Assembly: GCA_023410885.1 (NCBI GenBank)
Contig: JAEYPI010000177.1
Location: 1-10,007 of the forward strand
Source of the DNA: Bacillota bacterium
Lineage (GTDB): Bacteria > Bacillota > Clostridia > DSM-8532
DNA length: 10,007 nt
Reading direction: 5' to 3'
The first letter of the stretch is position 1. Each line of letters begins with the position of its first letter. The translations under genes were made by a program, and so were the position numbers. The notes under the pieces were generated by a model that saw only the letters and a list, made by a program, of their open reading frames with translations, made no database searches and was not told where the DNA came from. Shown in pieces: positions 1-6,894 of this stretch.

Positions 1-772
1 ACTCACTTAACGTGTTACCCAGTAAAACGCAGATTTCTTTTCTTGTTTTTAAGACGAGATCAGCAATAGCTTTTAGCCTATTGTCATCCATCCGGGCCAC
101 AGGAACCGATACGCTGAATGCACCTGCCACCTTACCTGAAATATCCAGTATACTGGCACCAACACATCGTACACCCAACTCGTTTTCCTCATCATCAACT
201 GCATAGCCCGTTGCGCGAATCTCGTTAAGCTGCTTCTTTAATTGTGTTAAGGATGTAATGGTATTGTCGGTATGCGGAGTAATAGAGCTTGATTTCCATA
301 TATCTTCGACCTCGCCTTCGGGAAGCTCCGCTAAAATAGCTTTCCCCACTGCCGTGCAATACATGGGGCTACGTAAACCCACCCTGGATGACATGCGAAC
401 AGAATTGTTTCCCTTGTCCTCTTTAAAAATATAAACAATAGCGTTGCCATCTCTTACAACAAGATGTACCGCTTCACCCGTAATATTGCTGAGTTCTTCC
501 AGATAGGGCTTGGCTGTTGTCAACATATCCAGCTTTTTCACAATACGGCTGCCTATCTCAAACATTTTAACTGTTAAATAGTATCTTCCGTTCTCCCCGT
601 CCTTTGCAGCATATCCCATCATCATCAAGGAACTTAAAAGCCTGTGAACCGTGCTCTTGTTCAGAGCAGTGGCCGCTGCCAGCTCACTTAAGAAGGCTCC
701 CTTTGGTGCTTGCGACAAGGCTTCGATTATTGCAAAGGTGCGTTCAACAGACTGTACACTATTTTTATCCAT
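1..772 (-). CDS. IclR-family transcriptional regulator, C-terminus cut by window edge
   Basis: A DNA-binding regulator, probably controlling the divergent KDG operon. Translating from the ATG at 772-770 gives 257 open codons to the window edge. This is close to the usual IclR length of about 250-260, so only the last few residues should be missing. It begins MDKNSVQSVERTFAIIEAL. The N-terminal winged helix-turn-helix spans about residues 5-65, with the recognition helix near NKSTVHRLL (38-46). The rest is the IclR effector domain, including VGLRSPMYCTAVGKAIL and a late EENELGVRCVGASI stretch. A Shine-Dalgarno GGAGA lies 8 bases before the start, which supports it. Family members bind small aromatic or sugar acids and often repress a divergent operon. 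The position next to eda-kdgK suggests a KdgR-like role sensing KDG, KDPG or a uronate; this is inference. Family assignment is sure, ligand is not. Confidence 0.93.
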   Translation of the reverse strand, partial: MDKNSVQSVERTFAIIEALSQAPKGAFLSELAAATALNKSTVHRLLSSLMMMGYAAKDGENGRYYLTVKMFEIGSRIVKKLDMLTTAKPYLEELSNITGEAVHLVVRDGNAIVYIFKEDKGNNSVRMSSRVGLRSPMYCTAVGKAILAELPEGEVEDIWKSSSITPHTDNTITSLTQLKKQLNEIRATGYAVDDEENELGVRCVGASILDISGKVAGAFSVSVPVARMDDNRLKAIADLVLKTRKEICVLLGNTLSE

Positions 773-803
773 GAGCTTTCTCCAACATGAGGAATTTTTT
801 TTT

Positions 804-832
804 ATTGTATCAGCTATGGAGATAATGTGCAA
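804..832 (-). promoter_or_regulatory. Candidate promoter of the IclR gene
   Basis: On the minus strand a TACAAT -10 box (804-809) is separated by 17 bases from a weak TTGCAC -35 box (827-832). It would give a leader of roughly 25 bases before the regulator's ATG. The -10 matches five of six consensus positions, but the -35 only three, so this is a moderate prediction. Confidence 0.4.
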
Positions 833-903
833 CGCGACTTACTTAGACTTTTTCCTTCAAATAAGAACAATTCCCGTTTTAAGCTTCAGACTTAGTCCTC
901 ATA

Positions 904-932
904 TTGACTACTGGATATATAAATTCTATAAT
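904..932 (+). promoter_or_regulatory. Strong sigma-A-type promoter of the eda-kdgK operon
   Basis: TTGACT (904-909), a 17-base spacer, and a perfect TATAAT (927-932). Transcription should start near 939, leaving a leader of about 64 bases. This is the best promoter in the window, and the tandem palindromes at 937-977 begin just downstream of its -10 box, as expected for a repressed promoter. Confidence 0.8.
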
Positions 933-936
933 ATAG

Positions 937-977
937 TTGTTCCGTTATGCGAACCTATGTTTCACATCGTGGAACAA
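937..977. promoter_or_regulatory. Candidate IclR-type operator: two tandem imperfect palindromes
   Basis: Two 16-base imperfect palindromes lie head to tail: GTTCCGTTATGCGAAC (939-954) and TTTCACATCGTGGAAC (960-975). Both have the form TTC-N8-GAA(C), and their starts are 21 bases apart, about two helical turns. The outermost arms TTGTTCC (937-943) and GGAACAA (971-977) are also exact reverse complements. The first palindrome resembles operators of IclR proteins such as PcaU and PobR (GTTCGATAATCGCAC type). The sites overlap the predicted transcription start of eda-kdgK, so a bound protein would block initiation or clearance. That the neighbouring IclR protein binds here is inference. Confidence 0.6.
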
Positions 978-990
978 TTATGAAGTAAGT

Positions 991-994
991 GAGG
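991..994 (+). promoter_or_regulatory. Ribosome binding site fixing the eda start
   Basis: GAGG, within AGTGAGG, lies 8 bases before the ATG at 1003. The open frame continues upstream to an ATG at 937, but that codon lies at the predicted transcription start and would lack a leader. The residues it would add (through the operator) match nothing in the aldolase family. Confidence 0.7.
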
Positions 995-1002
995 TTTCAG
1001 GT

Positions 1003-1968
1003 ATGAACGAAATATTAAAACGGCTGTCCGATATGGGCATTATCCCAGTCGTTAAAATCGATGATGCGGATAAGGCTGTACCTCTTGCCAGAGCCCTATA
1101 TGAGGGCGGTCTTCCCTGCGCTGAGATAACCTTTCGAACGTCACAGGCTGCAGAGGCCATTAAGCGCATTACCACTTCCCTTCCCGACATGTTGGTGGGT
1201 GCCGGAACTGTGCTTACCACGCAACAGGTAGACAGTGCCATTGAGGCCGGTGCCCAATTTATCGTCAGTCCCGGCTTAAATCCCGAGGTTGTATCACACT
1301 GCATCAAGAAACAGATCCCAATCACTCCCGGTTGTTCCAACCCGTCAGACATCGAGATGGCCATGAGTCTGGGACTCAATGTGGTAAAGTTCTTTCCTGC
1401 TGAGGCCATGGGCGGTGTCAAGGTTATTAAGGCTATTTCGGCGCCATACGGTGGCATTAAATTTATACCAACAGGCGGAATTAATGAAAAAAATCTCAAT
1501 GATTATCTTACCTGCCCCAGTGTTTTAGCCTGCGGCGGAAGCTGGATGGTTGACGAAGCTTTGATCAAGTCGGGTAATTTTGATAAAATTACCGCTCTTA
1601 CCCGGGAAGCCATTAAAAACATGCTTGGCTTTGAGCTGGCCCATATTGGCATCAACAGTGAAAATGCGGAGCAGGCAGTTCAAACGGCCAAAATGTTCAG
1701 CTTTATTTTTGGCCTAGAATATAAGGAGGGCAACAGCTCCATTTTTGCCGGCAAGGCTGTCGAAGTCATGAAAACACCCTTCCGTGGCCAGAATGGACAT
1801 ATCGCTATTGCCACAAACAATTTAACAAGGGCTGTAAACAGAATGCTGGCCCAGGGATATAAAATGGATACTGATGGTAAAAAGGATGTTAACGGAAACT
1901 TCACAGGAGCGGTGTACTTTGAACAGGAAATCGGCGGTTTTGCAGTTCACCTGCTTCAAAAGAGCTAG
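1003..1968 (+). CDS. eda: KDPG / 4-hydroxy-2-oxoglutarate aldolase with C-terminal VOC-like domain
   Basis: Class I aldolase that splits 2-keto-3-deoxy-6-phosphogluconate into pyruvate and glyceraldehyde-3-phosphate; many homologues also act on 4-hydroxy-2-oxoglutarate. It is a cytosolic TIM barrel. From the ATG at 1003 the protein has 321 residues, whereas Eda is usually about 205-215. Residues 1-208 are the aldolase: E41 (in AEITFRT), R45, T69 (GAGT), P90 (SPG) and the Schiff-base lysine K129 (VKFFPAE), each offset by exactly four from E. coli E45, R49, T73, P94 and K133. Residues about 210-321 resemble a vicinal-oxygen-chelate (glyoxalase/bleomycin-resistance) fold, with AHIGIN near the start, GHIAIATNN in the middle and GGFAVHLLQ at the end. 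First gene of the operon with kdgK, 12 bases between stop and next start. The aldolase call is firm; the role of the extra domain is unknown. Confidence 0.93.
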   Translation: MNEILKRLSDMGIIPVVKIDDADKAVPLARALYEGGLPCAEITFRTSQAAEAIKRITTSLPDMLVGAGTVLTTQQVDSAIEAGAQFIVSPGLNPEVVSHCIKKQIPITPGCSNPSDIEMAMSLGLNVVKFFPAEAMGGVKVIKAISAPYGGIKFIPTGGINEKNLNDYLTCPSVLACGGSWMVDEALIKSGNFDKITALTREAIKNMLGFELAHIGINSENAEQAVQTAKMFSFIFGLEYKEGNSSIFAGKAVEVMKTPFRGQNGHIAIATNNLTRAVNRMLAQGYKMDTDGKKDVNGNFTGAVYFEQEIGGFAVHLLQKS

Positions 1969-1972
1969 GAGG
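1967..1972 (+). promoter_or_regulatory. Ribosome binding site of kdgK, overlapping the eda stop
   Basis: A perfect AGGAGG shares its first two bases with the TAG stop of eda (1966-1968) and lies 8 bases before the kdgK ATG. The overlap points to translational coupling of the two genes. Confidence 0.8.
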
Positions 1973-1980
1973 TATACAAA

Positions 1981-3003
1981 ATGGGTAAGATCATCACATT
2001 CGGAGAAATTATGCTTAGGCTTGCTCCTGAGGGTTATAACCGGTTTATTCAGTCTGATAACCTTACTGCCTTGTATGGTGGTGGAGAGGCCAATGTTGCT
2101 GTATCTTTGGCCAACTTTGGCCTGGAGGTCCAATATGTGACCAAGGTTCCAAAGCATGAGATTGGTCAGGCCGCTATCAATTCTCTGAGGAAATACGGTG
2201 TGGACACAAACAAAATTGTAAGGGGCGGAAACAGGCTCGGAATTTATTATCTAGAAAAAGGGGCTTCCCAGCGCCCATCAAAAGTTATTTATGATCGTGC
2301 AAACTCGTCCATTGCCATGGCCTCACCGGAGGACTTTGACTGGGACAGGATTTTCGAAGGCGCACAATGGTTCCATTTTACTGGCATTACCCCTGCTTTG
2401 GGCGATAATGTGGCCGCCATTTGCCTGGAAGCATGTAAAGCAGCAAAAAAACAAGGCCTTACCATCAGTTGCGACTTAAACTATCGGAAAAACCTCTGGA
2501 GTCGCGAGAAAGCGGGCCAAGTCATGGGAGGTCTTATGGAATATGTGGATGTCTGTATCGCCAATGAAGAGGATGCCGGTGATGTGTTCGGCATCTGGGC
2601 GGACGATACAAACATTACCGGGGGCAAGCTTTCCCACGAAGGCTATAAAAGTGTTGCCAAAAAGCTTGCGGATAGATTTGGCTTTAAAAAGGTTGCCATA
2701 ACGCTCCGTTCTTCCATCTCCGCCAACGACAATGACTGGGCAGCCATGCTCTATGACGGCACAAGCTTTTATTTTTCCAAGAGCTATTCAATACATATCG
2801 TTGACCGTGTGGGCGGAGGTGACAGCTTTGGTGCAGGTTTGATCTATTCCTTCATCAAAAATCAAGCACCTCAACAGGCCCTGGAATTTGCCGTTGCTGC
2901 AAGTTGCCTGAAGCACACAATCGAGGGTGATTACAATCTCGTCAGCGTAGACGAGGTCAATAAACTGGCTGAAGGTGATGGCACCGGACGTGTTCAGCGA
3001 TAA
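1981..3003 (+). CDS. kdgK: 2-keto-3-deoxygluconate kinase (PfkB family)
   Basis: Phosphorylates KDG with ATP to KDPG, the substrate of the aldolase encoded just upstream, so the operon carries KDG to pyruvate plus glyceraldehyde-3-phosphate in the cytosol. It is a PfkB/ribokinase-fold protein of 340 residues, slightly long for the family (about 310-340). Visible features are the N-terminal ITFGEIMLRLAPEG, the early GGGEANVAVSLANFG substrate region (about 37-51), SCDLNYRKNLW in the middle, and the PfkB signature 2 DRVGGGDSFGAG at residues 275-286, with D281 as the expected catalytic base and the glycines as anion hole. The LRSSISANDNDWAAML segment before it is, as I recall, typical of clostridial KDG kinases. 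Stop TAA is followed by a hairpin terminator. Activity on the galacto epimer (KDGal) cannot be excluded. Confidence 0.93.
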   Translation: MGKIITFGEIMLRLAPEGYNRFIQSDNLTALYGGGEANVAVSLANFGLEVQYVTKVPKHEIGQAAINSLRKYGVDTNKIVRGGNRLGIYYLEKGASQRPSKVIYDRANSSIAMASPEDFDWDRIFEGAQWFHFTGITPALGDNVAAICLEACKAAKKQGLTISCDLNYRKNLWSREKAGQVMGGLMEYVDVCIANEEDAGDVFGIWADDTNITGGKLSHEGYKSVAKKLADRFGFKKVAITLRSSISANDNDWAAMLYDGTSFYFSKSYSIHIVDRVGGGDSFGAGLIYSFIKNQAPQQALEFAVAASCLKHTIEGDYNLVSVDEVNKLAEGDGTGRVQR

Positions 3004-3038
3004 TGCTGAAGGTTTAGATGCGTACCTCCTTATAGTTG

Positions 3039-3072
3039 AAAAAGCCTGTCTTTACCATAAGACAGGCTTTTT
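3039..3072. terminator. Bidirectional intrinsic terminator between kdgK and aspartokinase
   Basis: A perfect 14-base inverted repeat: arms at 3039-3052 and 3059-3072 (AAAAAGCCTGTCTT and its complement) around a 6-base loop. Because the arms begin with A5 and end with T5, the hairpin carries a U-tract in either direction. It lies 36 bases after the kdgK stop and 27 bases beyond the aspartokinase stop, so it can end both convergent transcripts. Confidence 0.88.
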
Positions 3073-3098
3073 AAGTGACTATTTCACCATCTCAAATC

Positions 3099-4448
3099 TT
3101 ATCTAAAAAATTCATCATAAATACTTACAATGGCTTTGTCCACATCATCTTCGTTGACACCGAACATAACGCTTACCTCAGAAGACCCCTGGTTAATCAT
3201 GCGGATATTGACCTCATTGAGGGCCAGAGCCTTGGAAATGCGGCGTGTAATACCTACGGTATGCTTCATACCTTCACCCACAACCATAACAAGCCCCAGA
3301 TTATATTCCAGACTTACGCTATCAACACGCAGCTCCTTAGCGATTCTTTCCATGATGCTGCTTTTTTTCTCATCATCCAGGTATTTTTCCCGAACAATAA
3401 TGGAAATATCATCTATTCCGGAAGGCATATGCTCAAAGGGAACAAACTCCTCCTCCAGAATTTGCAAAACCTTGCGGCCAAAGCCGATTTCACGGTTCAT
3501 CATGTATTTGTTGATATTGATGGAGCAGAACCCTTTGTCACCTGCAATACCCGCCACAGGACACAATAGATTATCCCTGGTAGGTGTTATCATGGTGCCG
3601 GGTGCATTAGGATTATTGGTATTCTTGATATTGACAGGGACTCCTCTTTGGAATACAGGCTCCAGGGTTTCCTCATGAAGTACCGAAAAGCCTGCATAGG
3701 AAAGCTCGCGCATCTCCCGGTAAGTAAGAACAGAGATGGGCTTCGGATCCTTTATCAGCCTGGGGTTGGCAACAAATACCGAATCGACGTCGGTAAAATT
3801 CTCGTAAACCTCTACTTCTAAAGCAGCTGCCAGAATAGAACCGGTAATATCCGAACCACCGCGTGGGAAGGTAACGACTTCTCCAGACAGAGAATAGCCA
3901 AAAAAGCCCGGGAAGATGATAATGCTCTTTGTGTTTTTTAGCTTTGTAAGATTTTTAAAGGATTGGGGGAGCACTCTGGCATTTCCATACTCATCGCTTA
4001 AAAAAAGACCCGCATCCTTTGGATTCATATATTCTGCTTGTATGCCCTGGGTTTTTAAATAATACGCTATCAAGCGTGCCGCATTGTCTTCACCCGCTGC
4101 CTTCATGCGATCCATAAATTTTTCCGATGAATCAAAAGGTAAAGAAACGCGGGTTTTCATATTGCTTTCAATATCCTTGATGATCTGTTCGCCAAGCCCC
4201 AGGTCTCTGGCAATTTCAGCATAACGTGCCACTATACTATCGAGGGCAGGCTCATAATTCTCATTTTTTAAGTATTTATTTGCACAATCGATGAGCATAT
4301 CGGTCATTTTTGTGTCGGAATCAAATCGCTTACCGGGTGCCGAAACGACCACAATACGTCTATCAGGATCACTTGTCACAATGGAACAGACTTTTTTGAT
4401 CTGCTCGGCATTGGCCATGGATGTCCCACCGAATTTACATACCTTCAT
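3099..4448 (-). CDS. thrD: Aspartate kinase, monofunctional, YclM/ThrD (AK III) type
   Basis: Phosphorylates L-aspartate with ATP to 4-aspartyl phosphate, the first committed step to lysine/diaminopimelate, threonine, methionine and isoleucine. The protein has 449 residues, normal for this class. Its N-terminus MKVCKFGGTSMANAEQ carries the kinase motif KFGGTS (5-10), followed by VVVSAPGKR. FPRGGSDITGS (GGSD at 197-200) is the conserved aspartate/phosphate region, and EVYENFTDVDSV follows it. Two C-terminal ACT domains (about 305-449) indicate feedback control by an amino acid. The sequence most resembles B. subtilis YclM (ThrD), which is controlled by lysine plus threonine; the effector here is inferred. 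An open frame extends 45 codons upstream, but GGAGG 8 bases before the ATG at 4448 and the family N-terminus decide the start. It is convergent with kdgK and behind the ackA terminator, so it is probably its own transcription unit. The symbol is by resemblance, not proven orthology. Confidence 0.93.
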   Translation of the reverse strand: MKVCKFGGTSMANAEQIKKVCSIVTSDPDRRIVVVSAPGKRFDSDTKMTDMLIDCANKYLKNENYEPALDSIVARYAEIARDLGLGEQIIKDIESNMKTRVSLPFDSSEKFMDRMKAAGEDNAARLIAYYLKTQGIQAEYMNPKDAGLFLSDEYGNARVLPQSFKNLTKLKNTKSIIIFPGFFGYSLSGEVVTFPRGGSDITGSILAAALEVEVYENFTDVDSVFVANPRLIKDPKPISVLTYREMRELSYAGFSVLHEETLEPVFQRGVPVNIKNTNNPNAPGTMITPTRDNLLCPVAGIAGDKGFCSININKYMMNREIGFGRKVLQILEEEFVPFEHMPSGIDDISIIVREKYLDDEKKSSIMERIAKELRVDSVSLEYNLGLVMVVGEGMKHTVGITRRISKALALNEVNIRMINQGSSEVSVMFGVNEDDVDKAIVSIYDEFFR

Positions 4449-4456
4449 TTTTTCAT

Positions 4457-4461
4457 CCTCC
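4457..4461 (-). promoter_or_regulatory. Ribosome binding site fixing the aspartokinase start
   Basis: GGAGG (plus-strand CCTCC) lies 8 bases before the ATG at 4448-4446. It rules out the upstream ATG at 4583, which lies inside the ackA terminator region and would add 45 residues unlike any kinase. Confidence 0.8.
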
Positions 4462-4487
4462 AAGAGCTTTATAAAAAGTAGCGGTAA

Positions 4488-4521
4488 GGGTGCGTACAAA
4501 GTACGCACAACAAGCCTCGAC
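4488..4521. repeat. Intergenic hairpin element, copy A (hairpin plus GCCTCGAC)
   Basis: On the plus strand GGGTGCGT opens the element and an 8-base perfect stem GTGCGTAC/GTACGCAC follows with a 3-base loop; AACA and then AGCCTCGAC close it. An outer pairing GCGGT (4481-4485) with ACCGC (4530-4534) encloses the whole. The same order GGGTGCGT...ACGCA...AGCCTCGAC occurs at 7018-7049. In the sense of the surrounding genes (minus strand) it reads GTCGAGGCTTG, then the hairpin, then ACCCT, placing it in the 5' leader of aspartokinase if a promoter lies upstream. It matches no riboswitch or T-box consensus I know. Confidence 0.6.
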
Positions 4522-4553
4522 CCCGAAAAACCGCAAAACCTGTTTTTATAAAA

Positions 4554-4579
4554 AAGGTAAAGGGTCTCCCCTTTACCTT
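4554..4579 (-). terminator. Intrinsic terminator of the pta-ackA operon
   Basis: On the minus strand an 11-base perfect stem AAGGTAAAGGG/CCCTTTACCTT closes on a GAGA tetraloop (GNRA class). A run of U residues follows (plus-strand A's just below 4556). It begins 36 bases after the ackA stop. Confidence 0.88.
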
Positions 4580-4582
4580 CCA

Positions 4583-4611
4583 ATTTTATAGTGCATCTTA
4601 TGCCTTGTCAA
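4583..4611 (-). promoter_or_regulatory. Candidate promoter for aspartokinase, overlapping the ackA terminator
   Basis: On the minus strand TTGACA (4606-4611, perfect) is separated by 17 bases from TAAAAT (4583-4588, five of six). The predicted start near 4576 falls within the first arm of the ackA terminator hairpin. That is odd, because the RNA could still fold most of the hairpin at its 5' end. The -35 box lies directly beside the ackA stop codon. It may be genuine or fortuitous. Confidence 0.4.
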
Positions 4612-4615
4612 CATT

Positions 4616-5809
4616 TTAACCAACCAATTTTTTGGTTTCCTTTGCAATAGCGAGTTCTTCATTGGTTGGGATAACAACGGTTCTAACCTTTGCATCTGGA
4701 ACGCTCACATCAATTTCCAGACCTCTTTGATTATTCTTATCTGCGTCAATCTTAATGCCCATAAACTCAAGGCCTTCACATATCATGTTACGCATCTTGG
4801 GGTTGTTCTCACCAATACCAGCGGTAAAAACAACGGCATCCAGGCCACCCATGGCACAAGCATAGGCACCGATGGTCTTCTTAACCTGATAAGCAAAAAC
4901 CTCCAATGCAAGCTCAGCACGCTCATTGCCCGCATCCACAGCCTCATCCAGGTCGCGGAAATCACTGCTGACACCGGAAATACCTAAAACACCGGACTTC
5001 TTGTTCATCATGGCATCCACTTTCTCTGTATCAAGACCTTCCTTATTCATTAAGAAGGTGACAACTGCAGGGTCAATGGAACCGCAGCGTGTACCCATGG
5101 CTAAACCATCCAAAGGAGTGAAGCCCATGGAAGTATCAACGGTCTTGCCACAGTCAACGGCTGCAATACTTGATCCATTACCTAAATGGCAAGTTACAAT
5201 CTTTAGCTTGTCAGCAGGCTTGCCTAGAAGAATTGCTGTACGCTCGGAGACATATTTATGGCTTGTTCCGTGGAAGCCGTACTTACGAAGCTTATATTTC
5301 TTATAATACTCATAAGGTAATGCATAGATATAGGCTTTCTTTGGCATAGTCTGATGGAAAGCCGTATCAAAGACAGCAACCTGGGGTATATTCTCTAAAA
5401 TCTGTTGGCAGGCCTTAATACCTGTAATATTGGGGGGATTATGAAGAGGTGCAAGCTCAACGCATTCCTCTATGGTTTTCATGACATCGTCATCAATAAT
5501 AACCGACTTAAAGAACTTTTCTCCTCCATGAACAACACGATGACCAACGGCAGATATCTCGCTCAAGGATTTGATGACGCCCCATTCCTCATGGGTAAGT
5601 ACCTTAATAAGGGCTAAAATTGCGTCCTTGTGGGTGGTCATCTCAATCTCTTTTGTGACTGACCTATCATCAAATGTCTTGTGTTTGATAGCCGAACCGG
5701 ATAATCCAATACGATCACAGTTACCCCTTGCCAGAACCTTTTCGTCACTCATATCAATCAGCTGATACTTCAATGATGAACTCCCCGCGTTGATTACTAA
5801 AATGATCAT
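4616..5809 (-). CDS. ackA: Acetate kinase
   Basis: Converts acetyl phosphate plus ADP to acetate plus ATP, the energy-conserving step of acetate fermentation; it is reversible and cytosolic. The protein is 397 residues, full length. It opens with INAGSSSLKYQL (signature 1) and contains GFHGTSHKYV, HLGNGSSIAAV, DTSMGFTPLDGLAMGTR (signature 2) and FTAGIGEN. Every residue I could check falls at the number established for the Methanosarcina enzyme: N7, R91, H123, D148, H180, R241 and E384. It follows pta with a 23-base gap. A purine-rich GGGGG at 5821-5825 lies 11 bases before the ATG, a slightly long spacing. A GAGA-loop terminator follows the gene. A propionate/butyrate kinase is unlikely given the acetate-kinase signatures and the pairing with pta. 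Confidence 0.97.
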   Translation of the reverse strand: MIILVINAGSSSLKYQLIDMSDEKVLARGNCDRIGLSGSAIKHKTFDDRSVTKEIEMTTHKDAILALIKVLTHEEWGVIKSLSEISAVGHRVVHGGEKFFKSVIIDDDVMKTIEECVELAPLHNPPNITGIKACQQILENIPQVAVFDTAFHQTMPKKAYIYALPYEYYKKYKLRKYGFHGTSHKYVSERTAILLGKPADKLKIVTCHLGNGSSIAAVDCGKTVDTSMGFTPLDGLAMGTRCGSIDPAVVTFLMNKEGLDTEKVDAMMNKKSGVLGISGVSSDFRDLDEAVDAGNERAELALEVFAYQVKKTIGAYACAMGGLDAVVFTAGIGENNPKMRNMICEGLEFMGIKIDADKNNQRGLEIDVSVPDAKVRTVVIPTNEELAIAKETKKLVG

Positions 5810-5832
5810 TTTAAAAATTTCCCCCTTAATTT

Positions 5833-6834
5833 TTACCTCTTTATTCCTTGAGCTTGAACAGCTGTAATAGCGACTACGCCGACAATATCCTCAGCTGAAC
5901 ATCCTCTAGAAAGGTCATTAACCGGCATTGCAATACCCTGAGTAATAGGACCATAGGCATCCGCCTTGGCAAGTCTCTGGGTAAGCTTATAGGCAATATT
6001 TCCTACATTCAGATCCGGGAATACCAGAACATTGGCTTCTCCCTTCAACGGGCTTGCAGCCGCCTTGGATTTAGCAATGTCAGGAATAATGGCGGCATCC
6101 ACCTGGAGCTCACCGTCAATAAGAACATCAGGAGCCTTCTCCTTGGCAAGCTTTGTTGCTTCAACAACTTTATCAACCAATTCGCTCTTGGCACTACCAT
6201 AGCTTGAGTAGGACAGCATGGCCACCTTGGGCTCAGCTTCTACAAGATTCTCGAATGTGGCAGCAGAGCAAACAGCTATTTCAGCTAGTTCTGCAGCATT
6301 TGGATTTTCTACAAGGCCACTGTCTGCATAGAGGAAGGTACCATTATGACCGTATTCACAATCCGGAACGCACATAATAAAGAATGCGGAGACCAGTTTT
6401 ACGTTAGGAGCGGTTTTTAAGATTTGAAGAGCGGGACGCAGGGTATTACCTGTGGAATTAATAGCGCCTGCTACCATACCATCGGCCTCTCCCTTTTTAA
6501 CCATCATGACGCCCCAGTAAAGCGGGTCTTTCATGGTTTCACGCGCTTTTTCGATAGTCATTCCTTTGTTTTTACGAAGCTCATAGAAGGTATTGGCATA
6601 ATCCTCGAATTTGTCAGAGGTTACGGGATTAACAATTTTAGCACCGCTGATATTCAAATCTCCTTTGAGCGCGTTAATCTTATCTTCTTCTCCAACTAAA
6701 ATAACATTGGCAAAACCCTGATCCAAGATCATGGCTGTTGCTTTAATGGTACGAATATCGGTGCTCTCAGGAAGAACAATGGTCTTTTTATCTAACCTGG
6801 CACGTTCTGTTATTCTTTTTAAGAATTGACTCAT
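5833..6834 (-). CDS. pta: Phosphate acetyltransferase
   Basis: Exchanges CoA for phosphate on acetyl-CoA, giving acetyl phosphate for AckA encoded 23 bases downstream; together they make ATP and acetate from acetyl-CoA. The protein has 333 residues, the short single-domain form found in Clostridia and Methanosarcina, without the N-terminal regulatory domains of E. coli Pta. Visible features are KKTIVLPESTDIRT at the N-terminus, GMVAGAINSTGNTLRPALQ, and DGELQVDAAIIPDIA. The C-terminal MPVNDLSRGCSAEDIVG includes S309, R310 and D316, matching the Methanosarcina active-site numbering. AAGGAG lies about 10 bases before the ATG at 6834. A paralogous phosphobutyryltransferase is unlikely because of its partner ackA and these residues. 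Confidence 0.96.
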   Translation of the reverse strand: MSQFLKRITERARLDKKTIVLPESTDIRTIKATAMILDQGFANVILVGEEDKINALKGDLNISGAKIVNPVTSDKFEDYANTFYELRKNKGMTIEKARETMKDPLYWGVMMVKKGEADGMVAGAINSTGNTLRPALQILKTAPNVKLVSAFFIMCVPDCEYGHNGTFLYADSGLVENPNAAELAEIAVCSAATFENLVEAEPKVAMLSYSSYGSAKSELVDKVVEATKLAKEKAPDVLIDGELQVDAAIIPDIAKSKAAASPLKGEANVLVFPDLNVGNIAYKLTQRLAKADAYGPITQGIAMPVNDLSRGCSAEDIVGVVAITAVQAQGIKR

Positions 6835-6894
6835 AATGTAAATGCTCCTTTCAAAATTGTCGCAAGATAGTATTCCCTAGATTCTAACAAAAAA

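Noticed and set aside
980..988. Two-codon mini-ORF (ATG AAG TAA) in the eda leader.
   Set aside because: It has no good ribosome binding site and is too short to judge; such triplets occur by chance.
937..1002. Upstream ATG that would extend eda by 22 codons.
   Set aside because: It lies at the predicted transcription start and in the operator palindromes, lacks a ribosome binding site, and the added residues are not family-like.
978..1499. 173-codon open frame antisense to eda.
   Set aside because: It lies wholly opposite the aldolase, whose catalytic residues are all in the other frame, and its translation shows no family features.
3075..3569. Plus-strand frames opposite aspartokinase (for example 164 and 182 codons).
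   Set aside because: Both overlap the kinase's ACT-domain coding region on the other strand and show no recognisable protein features.
4449..4583. 45-codon N-terminal extension of aspartokinase.
   Set aside because: It runs through the ackA terminator and the hairpin element; GGAGG before the ATG at 4448 and the canonical MKVxKFGG start decide against it.
4449..4615. Lysine riboswitch or T-box upstream of aspartokinase.
   Set aside because: The region is too short for an L-box, and the conserved T-box sequence (AGGGTGGNACCGCG) is absent.
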